Assembly: GCA_026545225.1 (NCBI GenBank)
Contig: CM048847.1
Location: 806,001 to 870,000, forward strand
Origin: Cornus controversa
Lineage: Eukaryota > Streptophyta > Magnoliopsida > Cornales > Cornaceae
Direction of reading: 5' to 3'
Length of the DNA: 64,000 nucleotides
Shown: one piece after another, positions 14,235 to 25,895 of the stretch
How the letters are laid out: the number at the start of each line of letters is the position of its first letter
How positions within the stretch are numbered: position 1 is the stretch's first letter
Program-made: the position numbers and the translations under genes
Notes under the pieces: generated by a model
The model's input: the letters and a program-made list of their open reading frames with translations, nothing else
Database searches by the model: none
Told to the model about the DNA's origin: nothing

Positions 14235-17178
14235 AACAAGTTTAGTTTGAGTTGTTTTGATTCAAAAACCCATTCCTTGAGAAGTCGTGCCATAATCGAA
14301 ATCGTAAGTTTCTTTTTTCCAAATTAGACCATCAAAGCATCCAAAAGAAGGGACGAACATGTCAATCCGATCTTCATCACAACCGTATGGTGCTTTGTTC
14401 CAAGTTCGACCGTTTGGACATCTAAAGGAAACAATTAGCAAGCTACCAACCATTTTAAACTTGTTTCATTTGAGTTGTTTTGATTCGAAAACTGCATTCC
14501 AAGAGAAGTCGTACCATAATACTAATCGTACGCTGCTTTTTAATAAATAAAACCATCAAAGCGTCCCAAAGAAACGACGAGCATGTTGATCCGATCTTCA
14601 TCCATGTTTGTTTGAGTTGTTCTGAGTCGAAAAGAACAATTGCTTGCAATAATCAGGCATGACGACAACCGTATGGCGCATTGTGATAGAATTGACCATC
14701 TGGATGTTCAGAAAAATAGAGAATGACAAGAACGGTTTCGAACTTGTTTCGTTTGACTTGTCCTGATTCGAAAAGTCCCAATCCACGTGAAATCGTGCCA
14801 TACCTAGAATTATACGTTGCTTTATGCCAAATTCAACCGTCAGGATGTCCTAAATCGAAAAGAGTAATTCCATGATGCACCCATGAATGATCACAACCGT
14901 ATGGTGCTCTATGCCAACTTCAACCATCTGGACAAGTAAAAGAAACAATTCCCAAGCTATCGATGATTTTAAACAAGTTTAGTTTGAGTTGTTTTGATTT
15001 AAAAACCCATTCCTTGAGAAGTCGTGCCATAATCGGAATCGTAAGTTTCTTTTTTCCAAATTAGACCATCAAAGCATCCAAAAGAAGTGACGAACATGTC
15101 AATCCGATCTTCATCACAACCGTATGGTGCTTTGTTCCAAGTTCGACCGTTTGGACATCTAAAGGAAACAATTAGCAAGCTACCAACCATTTTAAACTTG
15201 TTTCATTTGAGTTATTTTGATTCGAAAACTGCATTCCAAGAGAAGTCGTGCCATAATACTAATCGTACGCTACTTTTTTCTAAATGAAACCATCAAAGCG
15301 TCCCAAAGAAACGACGAGCATGTCGATCCGATCTTCATCAATGTTTGTTTGAGTTGTTCTGAGTCGAAAAGAACAATTGCTTGCAATAATCAGGCATGAC
15401 GACAACCGTATGGCGCTTTGTGCTAGAATTGACCATCTGGATGTTCAGAAAAATAGAGAATGACAACAACGGTTTCGAACTTGTTTCGTTTCACTTGTCC
15501 TGATTTGAAAAGTCTAATCCACGTGAAATCATGCCATACTTAGAATTATACATTGCTTTATGCCAAATTCAACCATCAGGACGTCCTGAATCGAAAATAG
15601 TAATTCCTTGCTGCACTCATGAATGATCACAACCGTATGGTGCTCTATGCCAACTTTAACCATCTGGAAAGTAAAAGAAACAATTCCCAAGCTATCAAGG
15701 ATTTTAAACAAGTTTAGTTTGAGTTGTTTTGATTCAAAAACCCATTCCTTGAGAAGTCGTGCCATAATCAGAATCGTAAGTTTCTTTTTTCCAAATTAGA
15801 CCATCAAAGCATCCAAAAGAAGTGACGAACAAGTCAATCCGATCTTCATCACAACCGTATGGTGCTTTGTTCCAAGTTCGACCGTTTGGACATCTAAAGG
15901 AAACAATTAGCAAGCTACCAACCATTTTAAACTTGTTTCATTTGAGTTGTTTTGATTCGAAAATCGTATTCCAAGAGAAGTCGTGCCATAATACTAATCG
16001 TACGCTGCTTTTTTCTAAATGAAACCATCAAAGCGTCCCAAAGAAATGACGAGCATGTCGATCCGATCTTCATCAATGTTTGTTTGAGTTGTTCTGAGTC
16101 GAAAAGAACAATTGCTTGCAATAATCAGGCATGACGACAACCGTATGGCGCTTTGTGCTAGAATTGACCATGTGGATGTTCAAAAAAATAGAGAATGACA
16201 ACAACAGTTTTGAACTTGTTTCGTTTGACTTGTCCTGATTTGAAAAGTCTAATCCACGTGAAATCATGCCATACTTAGAATTATACATTGCTTTATGCCA
16301 AATTCAACCATCAGGACGTCCTGAATCGAAAATAGTAATTCCTTGCTGCACTCATGAATGATCACAACCGTATGGTGCTCTATGCCTACTTCAACCATCA
16401 GGAAAAGTAAAAGAAACAATTCCCAAGCTATCAAGGATTTTAAACAAGTTTAGTTTGAGTTGTTCTGATTCAAAAACCCATTCCTTGAGAAGTCATGCCA
16501 TAATCAGAATCGTAAGTTTCTTTTTTCCAAATTAGACCATCAAAGCATCCAAAAGAAGTGACGAACATGTCAATCCGATCTTCATCACAACCGTATGGTG
16601 CTTTGTTCCAAGTTCGACCGTTTGGACATCTAAAGGAAACAATTAGCAAGCTACCAACCATTTTAAACTTGTTTCATTTGAGTTGTTTTGATTCGAAAAC
16701 TGCATTCCAAGAGAAGTCGTGTCATAATACTAATCGTACGCTGCTTTTTTCTAAATGAAACCATCAAAGCGTCCCAAAGAAACGACGAGCATGTCAATCC
16801 GATCTTCATCCGTGTTTGTTTGAGTTGTTCTGAGTCGAAAGAACAATTGCTTGCAATAATCAGGCATGACGACAACCGTATGGCGCTTTGTGCTAGAATT
16901 GACCATCTGGATGTCCAGAAGAATAGAGAATGACAACAACGGTTTCGAACTTGTTTCGTTTGACTTGTCCTGATTCGAAAAGTCCCAATCCACGTGAAAT
17001 CGTGCCATACCTAGAATTATACATTGCTTTATGCCAAATTCAACCGTCAGGATGTCCTGAATCGAAAAGAGTAATTCCATGCTGCACCCATGAATGATCA
17101 CAACCGTATGGTGCTCTATGCCAACTTCAACCATCTGGACAAGTAAAAGAAACAATTCCCAAGCTATCGATGATTTTA
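14235..17178 (+). repeat. Four-monomer repeat, copy 2 (2944 bp)
   Basis: This is a direct tandem copy of 11291-14234. Private differences include ACAACAGTTTTGAAC near 16200 (copy 1 ACAACGGTTTCGAAC). The last m2 (from about 16950) departs from the pattern, with TATACATTG in an otherwise 231-bp-type m2. The following m3 at 17179 is the first with GAGCAGTCG, the mark of the Q monomer. Confidence 0.83.
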
Positions 17179-20100
17179 AACAAGTTTAGTTTGAGTTGTT
17201 CTGATTCAAAAACCCATTCCTTGAGCAGTCGTGCCATAATCAGAATCGTAAGTTTCTTTTTTCCAAATTAGACCATCAAAGCATCCAAAAGAAGTGACGA
17301 ACATGTCAATCCGATCTTCATCACAACCGTATGGTGCTTTGTTCCAAGTTCGACCGTTTGGACATCTAAAGGAAACAATTAGCAAGCTACCAACCATTTT
17401 AAACTTGTTTCATTTGAGTTGTTTTGATTCGAAAACTGCATTCCAAGAGAAGTCGTGCCATAATACTAATCGTACGCTGCTTTTTTATAAATGAAACCAT
17501 CAAAGCGTCCCAAAGAAATGACGAGCATGTCGATCCGATCTTCATCAATGTTTGTTTGAGTTGTTCTGAGTCGAAAAGAACAATTGCTTGCAATAATCAG
17601 GCATGACGACAACCGTATGGCGCTTTGTGCTAGAATTGACCATCTGGATGTTCAAAAAAATAGAGAATGACAAGAACGGTTTCGAACTTGTTTCGTTTGA
17701 CTTGTCCTGATTCGAAAAGTCCCAATCCACGTGAAATCGTGCCATACCTAGAATTATACGTTGCTTTATGCCAAATTCAACCGTCAGGATGTCCTGAATC
17801 GAAAAGAGTAATTCCATGCTGCACCCATGAATGATCACAACCGTATGGTGCTCTATGCCAACTTCAACCATCTGGAAAAGTAAAAGAAACAATTCCCAAG
17901 CTATCGAGGATTTTAAACAAGTTTGAGTTGTTCTGATTCAATAACCCATTCCTTGAGAAGTCGTGCCATAATCAGAATCGTAAGTTTCTTTTTTCCAAAT
18001 TAGACCATCAAAGCATCCAAAAGAAGTGACGAACATGTCAATCCGATCTTCATCACAACCGTATGGTGCTTTGTTCAAAGTTCGACCGTTTGGACATCTA
18101 AAGGAAACAATTAGCAAGCTACCAACCATTTTAAACTTGTTTCATTTGAGTTGTTTTGATTCGAAAACCGCATTCCAAGAGAACTCGTGTCATAATACTA
18201 ATCGTACGCTGCTTTTTTCTAAATGAAACCATCAAAGCGTCCCAAAGAAACGACGAGTATGTCGATCCGATCTTCATCAATGTTTGTTTGAGTTGTTCTG
18301 AGTCGAAAAGAACAATTGCTTGCAATAATCAGGCATGACGACAACCGTATGGCGCTTTGTGCTAGAATTGACCATGTGGATGTTCAGAAAAATAGAGAAT
18401 GACAACAACGGTTTTGAACTTGTTTCGTTTGACTTGTCCTGATTTGAAAAGTCTAATCCACGTGAAATCGTGCCATACCTAGAATTATACGTTGCTTTAT
18501 GCCAAATTCAACCGTCAGGATGTCCTAAATCGAAAAGAGTAATTCCATGCTACACCCATGAATGATCACAACCGTATGGTGCTCTATGCCAACTTCAACC
18601 ATCTGGACAAGTAAAAGAAACAATTCCCAAGCTATCGATGATTTTAAACAAGTTTAGTTTGAGTTGTTTTGATTCAAAAACCCATTCCTTGAGAAGTCGT
18701 GCCATAATCGGAATCGTAAGTTTCTTTTTTCCAAATTAGACCATCAAAGCATCCAAAAGAAGTGACGAACATGTCAATCCGATCTTCATCACAACCGTAT
18801 GGTGCTTTGTTCCAAGTTCGACCGTTTGGACATCTAAAGGAAACAATTAGCAAGCTACCAACCATTTTAAACTTGTTTCATTTGAGTTGTTTTGATTCGA
18901 AAACTGCATTCCAAGAGAGGTCGTGCCATAATACTAATCGTACGCTGCTTTTTTATAAATGAAACCATCAAAGCGTCCCAAAGAAACGACGAGCATGTCG
19001 AGCCGATCTTCATCCATGTTTGTTTGAGCTGTTCTGAGTCGAAAAGAACAATTGCTTGCAATAATCAGGCATGACGACAACCGTATGGCGCTTTGTGCTA
19101 GAATTGACCATCTGGATGTCCAGAAGAATAGAGAATGACTACAACGGTTTCGAACTTGTTTCGTTTGACTTGTCCTGATTCGAAAAGTCCCAATCCACGT
19201 GAAATCGTGCCATACCTAGAATTATACGTTGCTTTATGCCAAATTCAACCGTCAGGATGTCCTGAATCGAAAAGAGTAATTCCATGCTGCACCCATGAAT
19301 GAGCACAACCGTATGGTGCTCTATGCCAACTTCAACCATCTGGAAAAGTAAAAGAAACAATTCCCAATCAATCGAGGATTTTAAACAAGTTTAGTTTGAG
19401 TTGTTCTGATTCAATAACCCATTCCTTCAGAAGTCGTGCCATAATCAGAATCGTAAGTTTCTTTTTTCCAAATTAGACCATCAAAGCATCCAAAAGAAGT
19501 GACGAACATGTCAATCCGATCTTCATCACAACCGTATGGTGCTTTGTTCCAAGTTCGACCGTTTGGACATCTAAAGGAAACAATTAGCAAGCTACCAACC
19601 ATTTTAAACTTGTTTCATTTGAGTTGTTTTGATTCGAAAACCGCATTCCAAGAGAAGTCGTGCCATAATACTAATCGTACGCTGCTTTTTTCTAAATGAA
19701 ACCATCAAAGCGTCCCAAAGAAACGACGAGCATGTCGATCCGATCTTCATCAATGTTTGTTTGAGTTGTTCTGAGTCGAAAAGAACAATTGCTTGCAATA
19801 ATCAGGCATGACGACAACCGTATGGTGCTTTGTGCTAGAATTGACCATGTGGATGTTCAGAAAAATAGAGAATGACAACAACGGTTTTGAACTTGTTTCG
19901 TTTGACTTGTCCTGATTTGAAAAGTCTAATCCACGTGAAATCATGCCATACTTAGAATTATACATTGCTTTATGCCAAATTCAACCATCAGGACGTCCTG
20001 AATCGAAAATAGTAATTCCTTGCTGCACTCATGAATGATCACAACCGTATGGTGCTCTATGCCTACTTCAACCATCTGGAAAAGTAAAAGAAACAATTCC

Positions 20101-20855
20101 CAAGCTTTCAAGGATTTTAAACAAGTTTAGTTTGAGTTGTTCTGATTCAAAAACCCATTCCTTGAGAAGTCATGCCATAATCAGAATCGTAAGTTTCTTT
20201 TTTCCAAATCAGACCATCAAAGCATCCAAAAGAAGTGACGAACATGTCAATCCGATCTTCATCACAACCGTATGGTGCTTTGTTCCAAGTTCGACCGTTT
20301 GGACATCTAAAGGAAACAATTAGCAAGCTACCAACCATTTTAAACTTGTTTCATTTGAGTTGTTTTGATTCGAAAACTGCATTCCAAGAGAAGTCGTGTC
20401 ATAATACTAATCGTACACTGCTTTTTTCTAAATGAAACCATCAAAGCGTCCCAAAGAAACGACGAGCATGTCAATCCGATCTTCATCCATGTTTGTTTGA
20501 GTTGTTCTGAGTCGAAAGAACAATTGCTTGCAATAATCAGGCATGACGACAACCGTATGGCGCTTTGTGCTAGAATTGACCATCTGGATGTCCAGAAGAA
20601 TAGAGAATGACAACAACGGTTTCGAACTTGTTTCGTTTGACTTGTCCTGATTCGAAAAGTCCCAATCCACGTGAAATCGTGCCATACCTAGAATTATACG
20701 TTGCTTTATGCCGAATTCAACCGTCAGGATGTCCTGAATCGAAAAGAGTAATTCCATGCTGCACCCATGAATGATCACAACCGTATGGTGCTCTATGCCA
20801 ACTTCAACCATCTGGACAAGTAAAAGAAACAATTCCCAAGCTATCAATGATTTTA
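17179..20855 (+). repeat. Higher-order repeat copy 1: five full monomers (3677 bp)
   Basis: From Q to the next Q the m3 types are Q, Y-like, E, Y, D, and none is shortened. The second monomer is 732 bp because five bases are lost at the m3 leader (AACAAGTTTGAGTTG at 17917-17930 where others read AACAAGTTTAGTTTGAGTTG), probably slippage between GTTT-containing repeats. The D-type m1 with the 1-base deletion starts at 20343. I read this as a related but not canonical version of the downstream five-monomer repeat. Confidence 0.78.
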
Positions 20856-23800
20856 AACAAGTTTAGTTTGAGTTGTTCTGATTCAAAAACCCATTCCTTG
20901 AGCAGTCGTGCCATAATCAGAATCGTAAGTTTCTTTTTTCCAAATTAGACCATCAAACCATCCAAAAGAAGTGACGAACATGTCAATCCGATCTTCATCA
21001 CAACCGTATGGTGCTTTGTTCCAAGTTCGACCGTTTGGACATCTAAAGGAAACAATTAGCAAGCTACCAACCATTTTAAACTTGTTTCATTTGAGTTGTT
21101 TTGATTCGAAAACAGCATTCCAAGAGAAGTCGTGCCATAATACTAATCGTACGCTGCTTTTTTATAAATGAAACCATCAAAGCGTCCCAAAGAAACGACG
21201 AGCATGTTGATCCGATCTTCATCCATGTTTGTTTGAGTTGTTCTAAGTCGAAAAGAACAATTGCTTGCAATAATCAGGCATGACGACAACCGTATGGCGC
21301 TTTGTGCTAGAATTGACCATCTGGATGTTCAGAAAAATAGAGAATGACAAGAACGGTTTCGAACTTGTTTCGTTTGACTTATCCTGATTCGAAAAGTCCC
21401 AATCCACGTGAAATCGTGCCATACATAGAATTATACGTTGCTTTATGCCAAATTCAACCGTCAGGATGTCCTAAATCGAAAAGAGTAATTCCATGCTACA
21501 CCCATGAATGATCACAACCGTATGGTGCTCTATGCCAACTTCAACCATCTGGACAAGTAAAAGAAACAATTCCCAAGCTATCGATGATTTTAAACAAGTT
21601 TAGTTTGAGTTGTTTTGATTCAAAAACCCATTCCTTGAGAAGTCGTGCCATAATCGGAATCGTAAGTTTCTTTTTTCCAAATTAGACCATCAAAGCATCC
21701 AAAAGAAGTGACGAACATGTCAATCCGATCTTCATCACAACCGTATGGTGCTTTGTTCCAAGTTCGACCGTTTGGACATCTAAAGGAAACAATTAGCAAG
21801 CTACCAACCATTTTAAACTTGTTTCATTTGAGTTGTTTTGATTCGAAAACTGCATTCCAAGAGAAGTCGTGCCATAATACTAATCGTACGCTGCTTTTTT
21901 ATAAATGAAACCATCAAAGCGTCCCAAAGAAACGACGAGCATGTCGAGCCGATCTTCATCCATGTTTGTTTGAGCTGTTCTGAGTCGAAAAGAACAATTG
22001 CTTGCAATAATCAGGCATGACGACAACCGTATGGCGCTTTGTGCTAGAATTGACCATCTGGATGTCCAGAAGAATAGAGAATGACTACAACGGTTTCGAA
22101 CTTGTTTCGTTTGACTTGTCCTGATTCGAAAAGTCCCAATCCACGTGAAATCGTGCCATACCTAGAATTATACATTGCTTTATGCCAAATTCAACCGTCA
22201 GGATGTCCTGAATCGAAAAGAGTAATTCCATGCTGCACCCATGAATGAGCACAACCGTATGGTGCTCTATGCCAACTTCAACCATCTGGAAAAGTAAAAG
22301 AAACAATTCCCAAGCAATCGAGGATTTTAAACAAGTTTAGTTTGAGTTGTTCTGATTCAATAACCCATTCCTTGAGAAGTCGTGCCATAATCAGAATCGT
22401 AAGTTTCTTTTTTCCAAATTAGACCATCAAACCATCCAAAAGAAGTGACGAACATGTCAATCCGATCTTCATCACAACCGTATGGTGCTTTGTTCCAAGT
22501 TCGACCGTTTGGACATCTAAAGGAAACAATTAGCAAGCTACCAACCATTTTAAACTTGTTTCATTTGAGTTGTTTTGATTCGAAAACCGCATTCCAAGAG
22601 AAGTCGTGCCATAATACTAATCGTACGCTGCTTTTTTCTAAATGAAACCATCAAAGCGTCCCAAAGAAACGACGAGCATGTCGATCCGATCTTCATCAAT
22701 GTTTGTTTGAGTTGTTCTGAGTCGAAAAGAACAATTGCTTGCAATAATCAGGCATGACGACAACCGTATGGCGCTTTGTGCTAGAATTGACCATGTGGAT
22801 GTTCAGAAAAATAGAGAATGACAACAACGGTTTTGAACTTGTTTCGTTTGACTTGTCCTGATTTGAAAAGTCTAATCCACGTGAAATCATGCCATACTTA
22901 GAATTATACATTGCTTTATGCCAAATTCAACCATCAGGACGTCCTGAATCGAAAATAGTAATTCCTTGCTGCACTCATGAATGATCACAACCATAGCAGT
23001 CGTGCCATAATCAGAATCGTAAGTTTCTTTTTTCCAAATTAGACCATCAAAGCATCCAAAAGAAGTGACGAACATGTCAATCCGATCTTCATCACAACCG
23101 TATGGTGCTTTGTTCCAAGTTCGACCGTTTGGACATCTAAAGGAAACAATTAGCAAGCTACCAACCATTTTAAACTTGTTTCATTTGAGTTGTTTTGATT
23201 CAAAAACCGCATTCCAAGAGAACTCGTGCCATAATACTAATCGTACGCTGCTTTTTTCTAAATGAAACCATCAAAGCGTCCCAAAGAAACGACGAGCATG
23301 TCGATCCGATCTTCATCAATGTTTGTTTGAGTTGTTCTGAGTCGAAAAGAACAATTGCTTGCAATAATCAGGCATGACGACAACCGTATGGCGCTTTGTG
23401 CTAGAATTGACCATGTGGATGTTCAGAAAAATAGAGAATGACAACAACGGTTTTGAACTTGTTTCGTTTGACTTATCCTGATTTGAAAAGTCTAATCCAC
23501 GTGAAATCATGCCATACTTAGAATTATACATTGCTTTATGCCAAATTCAACCATCAGGACGTCCTGAATCGAAAATAGTAATTCCTTGCTGCACTCATGA
23601 ATGATCACAACCGTATGGTGCTCTATGCCTACTTCAACCATCTGGAAAAGTAAAAGAAACAATTCCCAAGCTATCAAGGATTTTAAACAAGTTTAGTTTG
23701 AGTTGTTCTGATTCAAAAACCCATTCCTTGAGAAGTCATGCCATAATCAGAATCGTAAGTTTCTTTTTTCCAAATTAGACCATCAAAGCATCCAAAAGAA

Positions 23801-24421
23801 GTGACGAACATGTCAATCCGATCTTCATCACAACCGTATGGTGCTTTGTTCCAAGTTCGACCGTTTGGACATCTAAAGGAAACAATTAGCAAGCTACCAA
23901 CCATTTTAAACTTGTTTCATTTGAGTTGTTTTGATTCGAAAACTGCATTCCAAGAGAAGTCGTGTCATAATACTAATCGTACACTGCTTTTTTCTAAATG
24001 AAACCATCAAAGCGTCCCAAAGAAACGACGAGCATGTCAATCCGATCTTCATCCGTGTTTATTTGAGTTGTTCTGAGTCGAAAGAACAATTGCTTGCAAT
24101 AATCAGGCATGACGACAACCGTATGGCGCTTTGTGCTGGAATTGACCATCTGGATGTCCAGAAGAATAGAGAATGACAACAACGGTTTCGAACTTGTTTC
24201 GTTTGACTTGTCCTGATTCGAAAAGTCCCAATCCACGTGAAATCGTGCCATACCTAGAATTATACGTTGCTTTATGCCAAATTCAACCGTCAGGATGTCC
24301 TGAATCGAAAAGAGTAATTCCATGCTGCACCCATGAATGATCACAACCGTATGGTGCTCTATGCCAAGTTCAACCATCTGGACAAGTAAAAGAAACAATT
24401 CCCAAGCTATCGATGATTTTA
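20856..24421 (+). repeat. Higher-order repeat copy 2: canonical Q-E-Y-S-D (3566 bp)
   Basis: The order is Q (m3 GAGCAGTCG, m1 CTAAGTCG), E (m3 AATCGGAATCG, m1 GAGCCGATC and GAGCTGTTC), Y (m3 TTCAATAACCC, m1 ATCAATGTTTG), S (620 bp) and D (m3 GTCATGCC, m1 TCGAAAGAAC). Lengths are 736, 737, 737, 620 and 736. The same order and length recur at 30196-33761 and 40157-43722. Confidence 0.88.
22553..23172 (+). repeat. Short monomer S, copy 1 (620 bp)
   Basis: A 116-bp deletion joins the second half of m2 to the m3 sequence after its leader. The junction CAACCATA|GCAGTCG is at 22995/22996. Compared with a Q-type m3 (for example 24352-24467) the missing piece runs from just after ACCGTA in m2 to just before GCAGTCG in m3. 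A G-to-A change at the adjacent CpG (ACCATA for ACCGTA) is shared by all S copies. Confidence 0.88.
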
Positions 24422-25526
24422 AACAAGTTTAGTTTGAGTTGTTCTGATTCAAAAACCCATTCCTTGAGCAGTCGTGCCATAATCAGAATCGTAAGTTTCT
24501 TTTTTCCAAATTAGACCATCAAAGCATCCAAAAGAAGTGACGAACATGTCAATCCGATCTTCATCACAACCGTATGGTGCTTTGTTCCAAGTTCGACCGT
24601 TTGGACATCTAAAGGAAACAATTAGCAAGCTACCAACCATTTTAAACTTGTTTCATTTGAGTTGTTTTGATTCGAAAACAGCATTCCAAGAGAAGTCGTG
24701 CCATAATACTAATCGTACGCTGCTTTTTTATAAATGAAACCATCAAAGCGTCCCAAAGAAACGACGAGCATGTTGATCCGATCTTCATCCATGTTTGTTT
24801 GAGTTGTTCTAAGTCGAAAAGAACAATTGCTTGCAATAATCAGGCATGACGACAACCGTATGGCGCTTTGTGCTAGAATTGACCATCTGGATGTTCAGAA
24901 AAATAGAGAATGACAAGAACGGTTTCGAACTTGTTTCGTTTGACTTATCCTGATTCGAAAAGTCCCAATCCACATGAAATCGTGCCATACCTAGAATTAT
25001 ACGTTGCTTTATGCCAAATTCAACCGTCAGGATGTCCTAAATCGAAAAGAGTAATTCCATGCTACACCCATGAATGATCACAACCGTATGGTGCTCTATG
25101 CCAACTTCAACCATCTGGACAAGTAAAAGAAACAATTCCCAAGCTATCGATGATTTTAAACAAGTTTAGTTTGAGTTGTTTTGATTCAAAAACCCATTCC
25201 TTGAGAAGTCGTGCCATAATCGGAATCGTAAGTTTCTTTTTTCCAAATTAGACCATCAAAGCATCCAAAAGAAGTGACGAACATGTCAATCCGATCTTCA
25301 TCACAACCGTATGGTGCTTTGTTCCAAGTTCGACCGTTTGGACATCTAAAGGAAACAATTAGCAAGCTACCAACCATTTTAAACTTGTTTCATTTGAGTT
25401 GTTTTGATTCGAAAACTGCATTCCAAGAGAAGTCGTGCCATAATACTAATCGTACGCTGCTTTTTTATAAATGAAACCATCAAAGCGTCCCAAAGAAACG
25501 ACGAGCATGTCGAGCCGATCTTCATC

Positions 25527-25588
25527 CATGTTTGTTTGAGCTGTTCTGAGTCGAAAAGAACAATTGCTTGCAATAATCAGGCATGACG
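25527..25588 (+). repeat. Extra leader-derived segment inside m1 (about 62 bp)
   Basis: In m3 the sequence GATCTTCATC runs straight into ACAACCGTATGG. In m1 the same two anchors are separated by about 62 bases. The inserted part contains TTTGAGCTGTTCTGAGTCGAAAA (TTTGAGTTGTTC in most types), clearly similar to the module leader, and then GCAATAATCAGGCATG, which resembles CCATAATCAGAATCG that follows the leader in m3. It is best read as a partial, internally shortened copy of a leader half-unit that moved into m1 before the array expanded, because every m1 in the window has it. Confidence 0.75.
25563..25574. other. Conserved dyad ATTGC-TT-GCAAT in m1
   Basis: This is a perfect inverted repeat with 5-base arms and a 2-base spacer, lying within the extra segment of m1. 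It was present in every m1 I inspected, except that the last copy at 63722-63733 is followed by a changed base (GCATTAATC), which breaks one arm. A 5-base arm is too short for a stable hairpin, so any function would be as a protein-binding dyad. That is speculation. Confidence 0.5.
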
Positions 25589-25664
25589 ACAACCGTATGG
25601 CGCTTTGTGCTAGAATTGACCATCTGGATGTTCAGAAAAATAGAGAATGACAAGAACGGTTTCG

Positions 25665-25895
25665 AACTTGTTTCGTTTGACTTGTCCTGATTCGAAAAGT
25701 CCCAATCCACGTGAAATCGTGCCATACCTAGAATTATACGTTGCTTTATGCCAAATTCAACCGTCAGGATGTCCTGAATCGAAAAGAGTAATTCCATGCT
25801 GCACCCATGAATGAGCACAACCGTATGGTGCTCTATGCCAACTTCAACCATCTGGAAAAGTAAAAGAAACAATTCCCAAGCAATCGAGGATTTTA
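25665..25895 (+). repeat. Module m2 of representative monomer (231 bp)
   Basis: The leader is AACTTGTTTCGTTTGACTTG. The first half-unit holds CGTGCCATACCTAGAATTATACG and the second holds ACCGTATGGTGCTCTATGCC. Two main versions exist across the window. One has AGTCCCAATCC, CCTAGAATTATACG and CATGCTGCACCC (231 bp). The other has AGTCTAATCC, CTTAGAATTATACATT and CTTGCTGCACTC (230 bp). The 230-bp version normally follows the m1 that ends in ACCATGTGGATG. It explains most 736-bp monomers. Confidence 0.88.
25708..25713. other. CACGTG palindrome, one per m2
   Basis: The hexamer CACGTG (the E-box or G-box core) lies in the context ATCCACGTGAAATC in nearly every m2, so it recurs about every 737 bp. 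A few copies are mutated at its central CpG: CACATG near 24972 and 47956, and CATGTG near 56059. Binding by bHLH or bZIP factors is known for this hexamer in general. Nothing here shows that it is bound. Confidence 0.5.

Larger units (their letters stand above)
25382..25664 (+). repeat. Module m1 of representative monomer (283 bp)
   Basis: It begins AACTTGTTTCATTTGAGTTG and ends just before the next AACTTGTTTCGTTTGAC leader. The first half-unit holds CGTGCCATAATACTAATCGTACGCTGC and a CTTTTTTATAAATG tract. The second half holds ACCGTATGGCGCTTTG. Between them lies an extra segment of about 60 bp that m2 and m3 lack. In the rarer D type one A is missing (TCGAAAGAAC), making m1 282 bp. Confidence 0.88.

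Noticed and set aside
20428..20847. Longest open reading frame (139 codons, minus strand) and some 270 other small frames
   Set aside because: They recur with the satellite period, overlap each other on both strands, end at the same repeat-borne stops and show no recognisable domain. They are what a tandem repeat with few stops in one frame produces, so no CDS is annotated.
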